Origin: Muribaculaceae bacterium
GTDB taxonomy: Bacteria > Bacteroidota > Bacteroidia > Bacteroidales > Muribaculaceae
Assembly (NCBI GenBank): GCA_029060625.1
Contig: JAIDTO010000065.1
Location: 1 to 33,810, forward strand
Reading direction: 5' to 3'
Length of the DNA stretch: 33,810 bases
This document shows positions 1-7,633 of this stretch, piece by piece. Position 1 is the stretch's first letter. The number at the start of each line of letters is the position of its first letter. The notes under the pieces were generated by a model. That model saw only the letters and a list, made by a program, of their open reading frames with translations, searched no databases and was not told the DNA's origin. A program made the translations under genes and the position numbers.

Positions 1-77
1 TCGTTATATAATTATCAAAAATGAAGTTGTTTAGTATCTCAAGGCATTACCCTTGATTACTCCAAAACAAAGTGGAT

Positions 78-1421
78 ATGAAAAAATACAATATTGCAGT
101 TGCCGGGACAGGCTACGTGGGTCTTTCACTTGCCACGCTTCTCGCTCAACACAATCATGTCACAGCGGTGGATGTGATTCCCGAAAAGGTGGATCTTATT
201 AATAAAGGCATTTCCCCGATTCAAGATGAATATATAGAGAAATTCCTTGCAGAAAAGAATCTTGACCTTGTGGCTACTCTCGATGGGGCAGAGGCGTATA
301 AGAATGCTGATTTCGTTGTAATTGCAGCTCCTACTAATTATGACCCAGTGACTAACTTTTTTGACACACATTGCATAGAGGATGTGATAGATCTTGTTCT
401 TTCAGTCAATCCAAATGCAGTGATGGTCATAAAGTCGACAATCCCGGTTGGCTATTGCCGCTCTCTCTACCAGAAATATGCCAATGCCGGGGTTGAAAAG
501 TTCAATCTGATGTTCTTTCCTGAATTCCTTCGCGAATCAAAGGCGCTTTACGACAACCTTTATCCCTCACGCATCATAGCCGGAGTGCCGAAGATAATCG
601 AGAATCCTAAGTATGCTCATGAGAATGATGCGATCCTGAAGGTCACTGACATCAAGGCCATGGATGACGCCGCCCATACTTTTGTGGCGCTTTTGGAGCA
701 AGGTGCGGTCAAGGAGGATATTCCGGTTCTCTATATGGGTATGAAGGAAGCTGAGGCTGTGAAGCTTTTCGCAAACACCTACCTTGCATTACGTGTCAGC
801 TATTTCAACGAGCTTGATACTTATGCCGAAGTAAAGGGACTTGATTCAAAGGCAATAATCGAAGGAGTAGGACTTGATCCTCGAATCGGGGCACACTACA
901 ACAATCCATCGTTTGGCTATGGAGGCTACTGTCTGCCGAAAGATACCAAGCAGCTTCTTGCCAATTATGCAGAGGTGCCGCAAAATATGATGTCAGCTAT
1001 CGTTGAGTCTAATCGCACCCGCAAGGATTTTATTGCTGATCAGGTATTAAAGATGGCCGGATGGTATGATTATACGTCGAACAACCACTATCCTCACACT
1101 TATGGCAAAAGGAAAGCTGACTATGTAGTGCCAAGCGCACCGATTGTAGGAGTCTATCGCCTGACAATGAAGTCTAACTCCGACAATTTCCGCCAGTCGA
1201 GCATCCAGGGTGTGATGAAGCGTATAAAGGCTAAGGGTGCGCAAGTGGTGATATATGAGCCGACACTTGAAGACGGCACCTCTTTTTTCGGAAGTACCGT
1301 CGTAAATGATATTGAAAAATTCAAAAGGATGTCGCAAGCTATCATCGCCAACCGCTATGATGCCGTGCTTGATGATGTGGCAGATAAAGTATATACCAGA
1401 GATATTTTCCGCCGCGACTGA
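78..1421 (+). CDS. ugd: UDP-glucose 6-dehydrogenase
   Basis: This cytoplasmic enzyme oxidises UDP-glucose to UDP-glucuronate with two NAD+, feeding capsule and exopolysaccharide precursors. The Rossmann motif GTGYVGLS is at residues 10-17, and the catalytic cysteine lies in [11 protein letters not shown] (Cys285). The central helix [17 protein letters not shown] closely resembles E. coli Ugd. At 447 residues it is longer than the usual about 390. The extra length is an insertion near residues 175-200 and another near 335-355 with a Tyr/His/Lys-rich stretch. The track starts at a GTG at 72. I prefer the ATG at 78, which gives the standard [15 protein letters not shown] start. There is no clear Shine-Dalgarno site and no recognisable promoter in the 77 bases upstream. 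The gene converges on the acyl-CoA synthetase with only 3 nt between stop codons. Confidence 0.95.
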   Translation: MKKYNIAVAGTGYVGLSLATLLAQHNHVTAVDVIPEKVDLINKGISPIQDEYIEKFLAEKNLDLVATLDGAEAYKNADFVVIAAPTNYDPVTNFFDTHCIEDVIDLVLSVNPNAVMVIKSTIPVGYCRSLYQKYANAGVEKFNLMFFPEFLRESKALYDNLYPSRIIAGVPKIIENPKYAHENDAILKVTDIKAMDDAAHTFVALLEQGAVKEDIPVLYMGMKEAEAVKLFANTYLALRVSYFNELDTYAEVKGLDSKAIIEGVGLDPRIGAHYNNPSFGYGGYCLPKDTKQLLANYAEVPQNMMSAIVESNRTRKDFIADQVLKMAGWYDYTSNNHYPHTYGKRKADYVVPSAPIVGVYRLTMKSNSDNFRQSSIQGVMKRIKAKGAQVVIYEPTLEDGTSFFGSTVVNDIEKFKRMSQAIIANRYDAVLDDVADKVYTRDIFRRD

Positions 1422-1424
1422 GAT

Positions 1425-3080
1425 TTAAGAGTAGAGGAAACGTTTGATGGAGCGTTTCGGGGTCTTCTCAAATTCATTAGGAATAAGCTGAATCTTCGAG
1501 ATCTGTTCGTAAGGAGCCACCAACCGGTTGAGCTCCTTTCTTGTTTCTTCCATCTTGTCGCCCATGTCAGAGCTTGTCAGGTCAAATTTGTCAAGAGCCG
1601 GATAGTCAGGATAGACAAGTGCTACAAGTTTACCATCTCGCTCCACTACGAGCGACTCTGCAACGAAGGGCATATTGTTGAGCTTGGCTTCGATCTCTTC
1701 AGGATATATATTTTGGCCGCTTGCTGACAGGAGCATAGTCTTATTGCGTCCTCGCAAGAATAGGGTGCCATCTGAGCTTCGGGTGCCCATATCCCCTGTC
1801 TTAAGCCATCCCTTGTCGTCAAGCACAGCTTTGGTGGCTTCAGGGTTGCGGTAGTATCCTTTCATCACGTTTACTCCCTTTACGCATACTTCACCGGGGA
1901 TATTCTCCGGGTCTTCACTCATGATGATTGATTCCATGGTCGGGAGTGTACGTCCGGCACTTCCGGGTATGAATTCCCGCCAAGGTGTATATGAGATCAA
2001 TGGTCCACATTCGGTCATTCCATAGCCCACCGTAAACGGGAATTTTATCTTATGCAGGAAATCTTCTACCTCATGGTTAAGGGCAGCCCCACCGACGATT
2101 ACTTCCTCAAATTCTCCACCGAATGCCTCAATCAATTTTTTGCGAATCTTCGAATATACAAGATTGTCGAGCAATGGCACAGCAAGAGTCCATCTGATAG
2201 GACCCTTCGATATCATGGGAAGAATTTGGGTTTTATATATCTTCTCCAGTATGAGAGGGACACATATAATCAGATTCGGTTTGACTTCTCCAAGAGCCTT
2301 TAGGAGTATTCGTGGTGATGGAGTCTTGTCAAGAATGGTGATATGGCTTCCTACGGCGAGTGGCGTAAGCATGTCGAATGCACAGGCATAGGCATGGGCT
2401 AAAGGAAGAAAGTTGAGTGCACGGCTTGTTCTATAGTGAAGTTTGCTGTGGATTCCAAAGCAAACATTGCCTGCCAAGTTCTCTCCCGTCAGCATGACAC
2501 CTTTGGAAAATCCGGTGGTGCCTGAAGTATAGTTTATCTCTGCAAGTTCGGAATTGTCACGATCTATATATTTTACATCAGAGGGTCCAAAACCATCAGG
2601 ATGCGCACGGTTAAAACGGCGTCTCGTCAGTCTGAAATGACGCTTGATTTCAGCTCCGTCGGCCTCATAAAGCACATCATGCCCCTTAAGTGAAAACACA
2701 GCCTTCACCTTGGTCAGGGAATCGGGATCCATTTGTTCCCAGATGGACTCCTGGACTATAAGCACAGAAGCTCCACTATGGGTCACGATATGACCTATAT
2801 CTATAGGATTGAATTCAGAGAGTATGGGCACAACTACAGCCCCGTATGTGACCACTCCCATATAGATCTGCACCCAATCAGAACAATCTTTACCACAAAG
2901 AGCAATCTTATCTCCCGGCTTTATGCCTATGGCCTTGTAGAAAGTGTGGGCGAGCCCTATGTTGAACGCCAATTGCCCGTAGGTGATGGTATCGCCTTTT
3001 GTGTAGTCAGTCAAGGCTGGAAGATCCCAATTTTCGGCGAAGCTTTTCTCATAGATCTTAATGAAGTTGAGTATTTCCAT
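1425..3080 (-). CDS. Long-chain acyl-CoA synthetase (AMP-binding, ANL superfamily)
   Basis: This is predicted to activate a carboxylic acid, probably a fatty acid, with ATP and CoA through an acyl-adenylate. Visible ANL motifs are the phosphate loop YTSGTTGFSKG near residue 187, the adenine-binding GYGMTECGP, the hinge region WLKTGD, and the C-terminal domain motif GQNIYPEEIEAKLN. The conserved catalytic lysine is probably in KTPKRSIKRF at the extreme C-terminus. At 551 residues it is a compact FadD-type synthetase with no membrane segment. It is transcribed alone. The gap upstream holds an inverted repeat, and no consensus Bacteroidota promoter was found there. The exact acyl substrate cannot be told from the sequence. 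Confidence 0.9.
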   Translation of the reverse strand: MEILNFIKIYEKSFAENWDLPALTDYTKGDTITYGQLAFNIGLAHTFYKAIGIKPGDKIALCGKDCSDWVQIYMGVVTYGAVVVPILSEFNPIDIGHIVTHSGASVLIVQESIWEQMDPDSLTKVKAVFSLKGHDVLYEADGAEIKRHFRLTRRRFNRAHPDGFGPSDVKYIDRDNSELAEINYTSGTTGFSKGVMLTGENLAGNVCFGIHSKLHYRTSRALNFLPLAHAYACAFDMLTPLAVGSHITILDKTPSPRILLKALGEVKPNLIICVPLILEKIYKTQILPMISKGPIRWTLAVPLLDNLVYSKIRKKLIEAFGGEFEEVIVGGAALNHEVEDFLHKIKFPFTVGYGMTECGPLISYTPWREFIPGSAGRTLPTMESIIMSEDPENIPGEVCVKGVNVMKGYYRNPEATKAVLDDKGWLKTGDMGTRSSDGTLFLRGRNKTMLLSASGQNIYPEEIEAKLNNMPFVAESLVVERDGKLVALVYPDYPALDKFDLTSSDMGDKMEETRKELNRLVAPYEQISKIQLIPNEFEKTPKRSIKRFLYS

Positions 3081-3130
3081 AGATTTTGGTTTTTCAGGTA
3101 GGTAGATTTAGTTTTTTTATTATATAACAC

Positions 3131-3164
3131 AGAAGACCGGCCTAATGATTAAGACCGGTCTTCT
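3131..3164. terminator. Inverted repeat, candidate bidirectional terminator
   Basis: A perfect 10-bp stem (AGAAGACCGG / CCGGTCTTCT) with a 14-nt loop lies between the HIT gene and the acyl-CoA synthetase. The run of T follows the stem on the plus strand, whereas both flanking genes are on the minus strand. On the minus strand the stem is preceded by an A-run and followed by GTGTTATATA. It probably ends the greA-HIT transcript, but the asymmetry is noted as a finding. Confidence 0.6.
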
Positions 3165-3187
3165 TTTTAATTTATGAGATAGCTTGT

Positions 3188-3580
3188 TTATTCAAAATTC
3201 TTTGCTATTTCGTCAGCTATGCGCTGCATCTCTGCAGGTTCAGGAGCGTCAATCTTGTGGCTGAAGTCCATGTCCCCTTCCGTAGTAAGGGGCACCAGGT
3301 GGATGTGGGCGTGTGGTACTTCAAGTCCTAGTACTGCCTGGCCAACCTTGCGGCATGGAATAGCAGCCTTAATGGCTTTTGCCACTCGCTTGGCAAATAT
3401 TTGAAGCCCGGCAATGGTTTCGTCATCAAGATCAAATATATAATCAGTCTCCTGTTTTGGAATGACGAGAGTGTGGCCTTTACGCAGCGGATTGATGTCG
3501 AGGAATGCATGGTAGCGGTCGTCTTCAGCCACTTTGTATGAAGGGATTTCCCCTGCCACAATTTTTGAGAAAACAGTCAT
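3188..3580 (-). CDS. HIT family (histidine triad) nucleotide-binding protein
   Basis: This is a small cytoplasmic HIT hydrolase of the HINT/Fhit type, expected to act on AMP-linked nucleotides such as AMP-amidates or dinucleoside polyphosphates. The family signature HxHxH appears as HAHIHLVPL (His90, His92, His94), and the N-terminal half carries DINPLRKGHTLVIPK, typical of the fold. At 130 residues it has normal family length. Its ATG lies 2 nt beyond the greA stop, so the two are almost certainly co-transcribed. The physiological substrate is not known from sequence. Confidence 0.93.
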   Translation of the reverse strand: MTVFSKIVAGEIPSYKVAEDDRYHAFLDINPLRKGHTLVIPKQETDYIFDLDDETIAGLQIFAKRVAKAIKAAIPCRKVGQAVLGLEVPHAHIHLVPLTTEGDMDFSHKIDAPEPAEMQRIADEIAKNFE

Positions 3581-3582
3581 GC

Positions 3583-4047
3583 TTAGAGTTCTATTTTGAT
3601 GATTTCGAAATCAAGTACGCCTACGGGAGCCTCTACCTTGACAGTCTCTCCAACTTTGTGACCCATCAATGCTTTTGCAATGGGGGTAGAAGAGGCAATC
3701 TTCTTCTCCGCAAGGTTAGCTTCGTTTTCAGTCACGATAGTGTATGTCATCTGCATACCGTTCTTGACATTCTTGATTGTTACTTTATTAAGCAGACCTA
3801 CTTCATCAGTAGTGATCTTGCTGTCGTCGATGATGCGCGATGAAGCTATAAGCTCTTTTATCTTGGCAATCTTCATCTCAAGCATGCCCTGAGCTTCTTT
3901 GGCAGCATCGTATTCTGCATTTTCTGAGAGGTCGCCTTTGTCGCGAGCCTCAGCAATTGCATTCTTGATGGCCGGACGTTGCGCCTCGAGTTCGGCAAGC
4001 TCAGCCATCTTCTTGTCATATCCTTCTTTAGTGAGGTAAGTAGCCAT
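3583..4047 (-). CDS. greA: Transcription elongation factor GreA
   Basis: GreA binds the secondary channel of RNA polymerase and stimulates cleavage of backtracked RNA. The protein is 154 residues, the usual size. It has an N-terminal antiparallel coiled coil (about residues 1-75) whose tip holds the acidic GDLSENAEYDAAKE motif that coordinates the catalytic Mg2+. A C-terminal FKBP-like domain follows (about residues 80-154). It is the first gene of a greA-HIT operon. A good promoter lies about 140 nt upstream, giving an unusually long leader. Confidence 0.97.
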   Translation of the reverse strand: MATYLTKEGYDKKMAELAELEAQRPAIKNAIAEARDKGDLSENAEYDAAKEAQGMLEMKIAKIKELIASSRIIDDSKITTDEVGLLNKVTIKNVKNGMQMTYTIVTENEANLAEKKIASSTPIAKALMGHKVGETVKVEAPVGVLDFEIIKIEL

Positions 4048-4062
4048 ATCTTTTTGCTTGTT

Positions 4063-4076
4063 CCGGATTGCTCCGG
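4063..4076 (-). other. Small hairpin with GCAA tetraloop in the greA leader
   Basis: On the minus strand CCGGA-GCAA-TCCGG forms a 5-bp stem closed by a GNRA-type tetraloop, 16 nt before the greA start codon. It lies inside the predicted greA 5' leader. Whether it affects translation is unknown. Confidence 0.4.
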
Positions 4077-4194
4077 GATGAATAATAATTCTTGTTAATT
4101 GTATTTATAAGCGTTTTTCTTAGGGGTTAAAAAAGATGAGTCCCCTTTATCAGCTCTTTTTGAACTTCCAAAAGGACCCTCGTCAATTTGCTTG

Positions 4195-4226
4195 CAAAGT
4201 TAGCAAAAAAAAGTGATATATGCAAA
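4195..4226 (-). promoter_or_regulatory. Predicted greA promoter (-33/-7 Bacteroidota type)
   Basis: Read on the minus strand, TTTG (4223-4226) is followed after 20 nt by TAACTTTG (4195-4202) and then CA, a near-perfect match to the Bacteroidota housekeeping promoter. The expected start near 4188 gives a leader of about 140 nt. The rest of the 4048-4358 gap is AT-rich apart from the leader hairpin and the gyrB terminator candidate. Confidence 0.75.
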
Positions 4227-4292
4227 TTTACACAGATTCCTTTTATTAAAAAATGTTATTTGAAATAGCACTTTGCGTCCGATAAATGGCAA

Positions 4293-4317
4293 CGGCATCC
4301 TCCATAGGAAGATGCCG
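4293..4317 (-). terminator. Candidate terminator hairpin after gyrB
   Basis: CGGCATCCTCC / GGAAGATGCCG pair over 11 positions with one mismatch around a 3-nt loop, 42 nt beyond the gyrB stop. The downstream sequence on the minus strand (TTGCCATTTATC) is only weakly U-rich, so this may be an RNA-stabilising hairpin instead of a strong intrinsic terminator. Confidence 0.45.
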
Positions 4318-4358
4318 CTGTCATGTGTGTATTTGATCTCCTTGACGTATGTCTGGAA

Positions 4359-6329
4359 TTAAGTGTCGATGTTGGCGTAAGTGGCATGCTCTTCGATGAA
4401 TTCGCGGCGTGGGGCCACTTCTTCGCCCATAAGCACAGCGAAAGTATGGTCGGCGCTTGCGGCATCTGTAAGAGTGACACGCTTCAGCATTCGGTTTTCA
4501 GGATCCATTGTGGTTTCCCACAACTGCTCAGGGTTCATCTCACCAAGACCTTTATAGCGCTGGATCTCAAGTCGGTTTCGGTCGCCACCACAATTTTTAT
4601 CTACAAAAGTCTGCACTTGTTGGTCGGTCCATGCGTAGTCAAAGATTTTTTTCTTGCCTTTCACGGTGCATTTATATAGCGGGGGAGTGGCTATATAAAG
4701 GTAGCCATTGTCAATGATCGGACGGATGCGGCGGAAGAAGAATGTCATCAGCAAGGTTGCGATATGTGCACCATCGACATCGGCATCGGTCATGATGATA
4801 ATCTTGTGGTAACGCAATTTTGATACATTGGGCTCCTTGGAGTCTTCCTCTGTGCCGATTGTCACACCAAGGGCCTTGAACATATTTACGATCTCCTCCG
4901 ATTCAAACACCTTGTGCTCCATGGCTTTCTCCACGTTGAGGATTTTTCCTCTCAAAGGAAGAATTGCCTGGAAATTAGGATTGCGGCCTTGTTTTGCACT
5001 GCCTCCTGCGGAGTCACCCTCGACGAGGAAGATCTCACACTCTGCTGCGTCACGGCTCTTGCAGTCGGCAAGTTTTCCCGGCAGTCCTGCTCCACCAAGC
5101 GGAGTCTTGCGCTGCACTTTCATGCGCGCATTATAGGCGGCCTGACGAGCAGTGGCAGCGAGCACCACCTTATCGACAATGGCGCGTGCCTGCTTGGGAT
5201 GCTCCTCCAGATAATTGCGCAGGGCTTCGCTTACGGCAGTCTGCACTACACCCATCACATCGTTGTTGCCGAGTTTTGTCTTTGTCTGGCCCTCAAACTG
5301 AGGCTCAGCAACTTTCACTGATACCACAGCAGTAAGGCCATCACGGAAGTCCTCCTTTGAGAGCTCTATCTTCTGCTTGTTGAGCTTGTCGAGAAGGTTG
5401 TTGTCGTCGGCATATTTCTTGAGGGTGGAGGTCAGGCCGCGACGGAAGCCGGTCAGGTGTGTGCCCCCCTCTATAGTGTTGATATTGTTGACGTAGGAAT
5501 ATATGTTCTCATTGAAGGAAGTGTTATAAGTCATCGCCACTTCCACCGGCACGCCATTGCGCTCAGTCTTGAGGTCGATGATGTCTTCAATGAGAGGTTC
5601 CTTGCCTTGATCAATATATCTGACGAATTCCTTCAATCCTTCATTGCTATGGAAGCGTTCGCTGCGAGGATTGCCTTTCTCATCGCGGAAGCGTTCGTCG
5701 ATAAGGGTCAGCGTGATGCCTGCATTCAGATAAGCAAGGTCACGGAGGCGATTGGCAAGGGTCTCATAGTCATAGATGGTCTCTGTGAATATGCTTGCGT
5801 CAGGATGGAAGATGATTGTGGTGCCGGTATGGTCAGTCTCTCCAATCACCTGCAGGTCGCAAGTCGGTTTTCCGAAAGCATATTCCTGCATGTGTATCTT
5901 TCCATCACGGTGGATTTCAGCACGAAGATAGTCGGAGAGTGCATTGACGCAACTTACGCCCACACCATGAAGACCGCCGGACACTTTATAAGAGCCTTTG
6001 TCAAACTTTCCGCCTGCATGAAGCACAGTCAGCACAACCTCAAGGGCTGGCTTGTGCATCTTTTCATGCATGTCTACCGGGATGCCTCGGCCATTGTCGT
6101 CGACACGTATTGAGTTGTCTTCAAGTATAGTCACCTTAATGTCTGACGCATACCCGGCAAGGGCTTCGTCGATAGAGTTGTCCACCACTTCATATACGAG
6201 ATGGTGAAGACCGCGACCGGAGATGTCTCCGATATACATCGCAGGGCGTTTCCTGACGGCCTCAAGGCCTTCGAGCACCTGGATGTTTTCTGCCGCATAT
6301 TCGTGTTGTTGTATTTCTTCCTGTTCCAT
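4359..6329 (-). CDS. gyrB: DNA gyrase subunit B
   Basis: GyrB is the ATPase subunit of DNA gyrase, which introduces negative supercoils. The GHKL ATPase domain comes first (DNSIDE near residue 50, DDNGRGIP near 77, HGVGVSCVNAL near 121). The transducer domain follows. The TOPRIM domain carries EGDSAGG near residue 437, PLRGKILNVEKA and the metal-binding DADVDGAHI. The C-terminal tail has QRYKGLGEMN and EEVAPRREFIEEHA. At 656 residues it is the short form, lacking the large insertion of enterobacterial GyrB. It starts 18 nt after the adk stop, so it is the last gene of an hpt-adk-gyrB unit. The large antisense ORFs over it are shadows. Confidence 0.97.
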   Translation of the reverse strand: MEQEEIQQHEYAAENIQVLEGLEAVRKRPAMYIGDISGRGLHHLVYEVVDNSIDEALAGYASDIKVTILEDNSIRVDDNGRGIPVDMHEKMHKPALEVVLTVLHAGGKFDKGSYKVSGGLHGVGVSCVNALSDYLRAEIHRDGKIHMQEYAFGKPTCDLQVIGETDHTGTTIIFHPDASIFTETIYDYETLANRLRDLAYLNAGITLTLIDERFRDEKGNPRSERFHSNEGLKEFVRYIDQGKEPLIEDIIDLKTERNGVPVEVAMTYNTSFNENIYSYVNNINTIEGGTHLTGFRRGLTSTLKKYADDNNLLDKLNKQKIELSKEDFRDGLTAVVSVKVAEPQFEGQTKTKLGNNDVMGVVQTAVSEALRNYLEEHPKQARAIVDKVVLAATARQAAYNARMKVQRKTPLGGAGLPGKLADCKSRDAAECEIFLVEGDSAGGSAKQGRNPNFQAILPLRGKILNVEKAMEHKVFESEEIVNMFKALGVTIGTEEDSKEPNVSKLRYHKIIIMTDADVDGAHIATLLMTFFFRRIRPIIDNGYLYIATPPLYKCTVKGKKKIFDYAWTDQQVQTFVDKNCGGDRNRLEIQRYKGLGEMNPEQLWETTMDPENRMLKRVTLTDAASADHTFAVLMGEEVAPRREFIEEHATYANIDT

Positions 6330-6347
6330 TTATGGATTTGAATTTTT

Positions 6348-6923
6348 CTATTTCTTTTCTTCAAGAGCCTTGACAATAGATGAGAAGATGGAGTCCACAT
6401 CTCCAAGACCATTGATCTGCATATATGACCCTTTGTCTTGGTAGTGCTCTTTAAGAGGTTCCGTTTGATTGTGATAGACCTTCAGTCGATTGAGAATCGT
6501 GTCGATATTGTCGTCGGCACGTCCGGTTTCAGCACCTCGCTTAAGCATGCGGGCCACCAGCTCCTCTTCCGGCACCTCGAGGCCTATCACGCCAGTCAGG
6601 TCTGACCCGGTCTCTACAAGCAGTTTCTCCAGCTCCACAGCCTGCGGTATTGTACGCGGGAAACCATCGAAGATGACTCCCTTGCAATCTTTAGGGAGAC
6701 CTTTAAGTTCTTGGCGCAGTATGTCGACCATAAGGTCGTCGGGAATGAGGTGGCCTTTGCTTATGTAGGAATCAGCTATCTTCCCGAGTTCTGTGCCTTC
6801 TTTTATTTGCTTGCGAAGCACCTCTCCTGTCGAGATATGGTGAAGACCATACTTGTCGATTATTTTTTCGCTTTGTGTGCCTTTCCCGCTTCCGGGGGCA
6901 CCGAATAATACCAGATTCAACAT
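6348..6923 (-). CDS. adk: Adenylate kinase
   Basis: Adk interconverts ATP plus AMP and two ADP in the cytoplasm. The Walker A loop GAPGSGKGT is at residues 8-16, the AMP-binding region HISTGEVLRKQ near 29, and the conserved FDGFPRTIPQA near 84. The segment KRGAETGRADDNIDT shows a short LID without zinc-binding cysteines, matching the 191-residue length (the short isoform). It sits between hpt (51 nt upstream) and gyrB (18 nt downstream) on one strand, consistent with a purine/nucleotide operon. Confidence 0.97.
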   Translation of the reverse strand: MLNLVLFGAPGSGKGTQSEKIIDKYGLHHISTGEVLRKQIKEGTELGKIADSYISKGHLIPDDLMVDILRQELKGLPKDCKGVIFDGFPRTIPQAVELEKLLVETGSDLTGVIGLEVPEEELVARMLKRGAETGRADDNIDTILNRLKVYHNQTEPLKEHYQDKGSYMQINGLGDVDSIFSSIVKALEEKK

Positions 6924-6974
6924 TGGCGTTTTAGCTGTTAGAATTGTCTTAATGGGTATGATATTTCAGTCGGC

Positions 6975-7526
6975 TCAGTCTTCATTTATGACATATATGT
7001 CAGGTATATTGCGGGCCTTTCCGTCAAGGTCCAGACCATAGCCTATGATGAATTTTGGCGGAATTGTGAATGCAATGTAGTCGGGCACGAATCCTGTTTG
7101 GCTGCTTACAGGTTTGTAAAGCAGGGTTGCAAACTTCACTGATGCCGGGTTCTTCTTTTTCAGGTCTTCGATCATCCGGCAAGCCGTGAGGCCTGTGTCT
7201 ACGATATCTTCGATAATGATTACGTCGCGGCCTTCAATGTCGTCGGTCAACCCGATGATTTGTTTCACGGATCCGGTGGAAGAAGTGCCTTCATACGATT
7301 TGTATCTTATGAAAGATATTTTGGCATCATTTAGGCCGGTGGCTCGGATTAGGTCTGATGCGAAAACGAAGGCTCCTGTGAGGACGCATAGGAAAATGGG
7401 TGCTTTCCCTGCGTAATCTTTGGCTATTTCTGCAGCCACTCGCTCCACTTGCAAGGCTATCTCCTCATGTGTGAGATAGGGGACAAATGTGAGCCCGTCT
7501 ATGATAACTTGCTTCTCTTTTTGCAT
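6975..7526 (-). CDS. hpt: Hypoxanthine phosphoribosyltransferase
   Basis: This salvage enzyme transfers ribose-5-phosphate from PRPP to hypoxanthine or guanine. The PRPP-binding signature VIIIEDIVDTGLT is at about residues 102-114, and the YKSYEGTSSTG flexible loop and the KFIIGYGLDLDGKARN region follow the family pattern. The track start at 7553 is unlikely because a strong promoter -7 box occupies 7543-7550. The ATG at 7526 (MQKEKQVIIDGL) lies downstream of that promoter and gives 183 residues. It is the first gene of hpt-adk-gyrB, and the predicted leader is only about 10 nt. Confidence 0.93.
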   Translation of the reverse strand: MQKEKQVIIDGLTFVPYLTHEEIALQVERVAAEIAKDYAGKAPIFLCVLTGAFVFASDLIRATGLNDAKISFIRYKSYEGTSSTGSVKQIIGLTDDIEGRDVIIIEDIVDTGLTACRMIEDLKKKNPASVKFATLLYKPVSSQTGFVPDYIAFTIPPKFIIGYGLDLDGKARNIPDIYVINED

Positions 7527-7542
7527 ATGACAATAGTTTGTG

Positions 7543-7573
7543 CAAAGATACAAAAAAATATTGAGAATGCAAA
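7543..7573 (-). promoter_or_regulatory. Predicted hpt-adk-gyrB promoter
   Basis: On the minus strand, TTTG (7570-7573), a 19-nt spacer, TATCTTTG (7543-7550) and CA follow. The match is excellent and decides the hpt start at 7526. An 8-bp tandem repeat lies immediately upstream. Confidence 0.8.
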
Positions 7574-7577
7574 ATTA

Positions 7578-7601
7578 GTTTTCGGGTTTTCAGGTTTTCA
7601 A
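7578..7601. repeat. Three tandem 8-bp GTTTTCnn units
   Basis: GTTTTCGG, GTTTTCAG and GTTTTCAA are directly joined, just upstream of the hpt -33 box. A second, degenerate array with the same period and unit lies at 29016-29055. Confidence 0.7.
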
Positions 7602-7633
7602 GTTAGTATTACCCAACTTTTCTGCGGGATTTA

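Noticed and set aside
72-77. GTG start for ugd
   Set aside because: The ATG two codons later gives the standard N-terminus of the family.
5457-6113. 218-residue plus-strand ORF opposite gyrB
   Set aside because: It lies wholly inside gyrB on the other strand, has no recognisable domain and arises from codon bias in gyrB.
7527-7553. Upstream ATG extending hpt by nine residues
   Set aside because: The extra codons overlap an excellent promoter -7 box at 7543-7550, so the transcript would start after this ATG.
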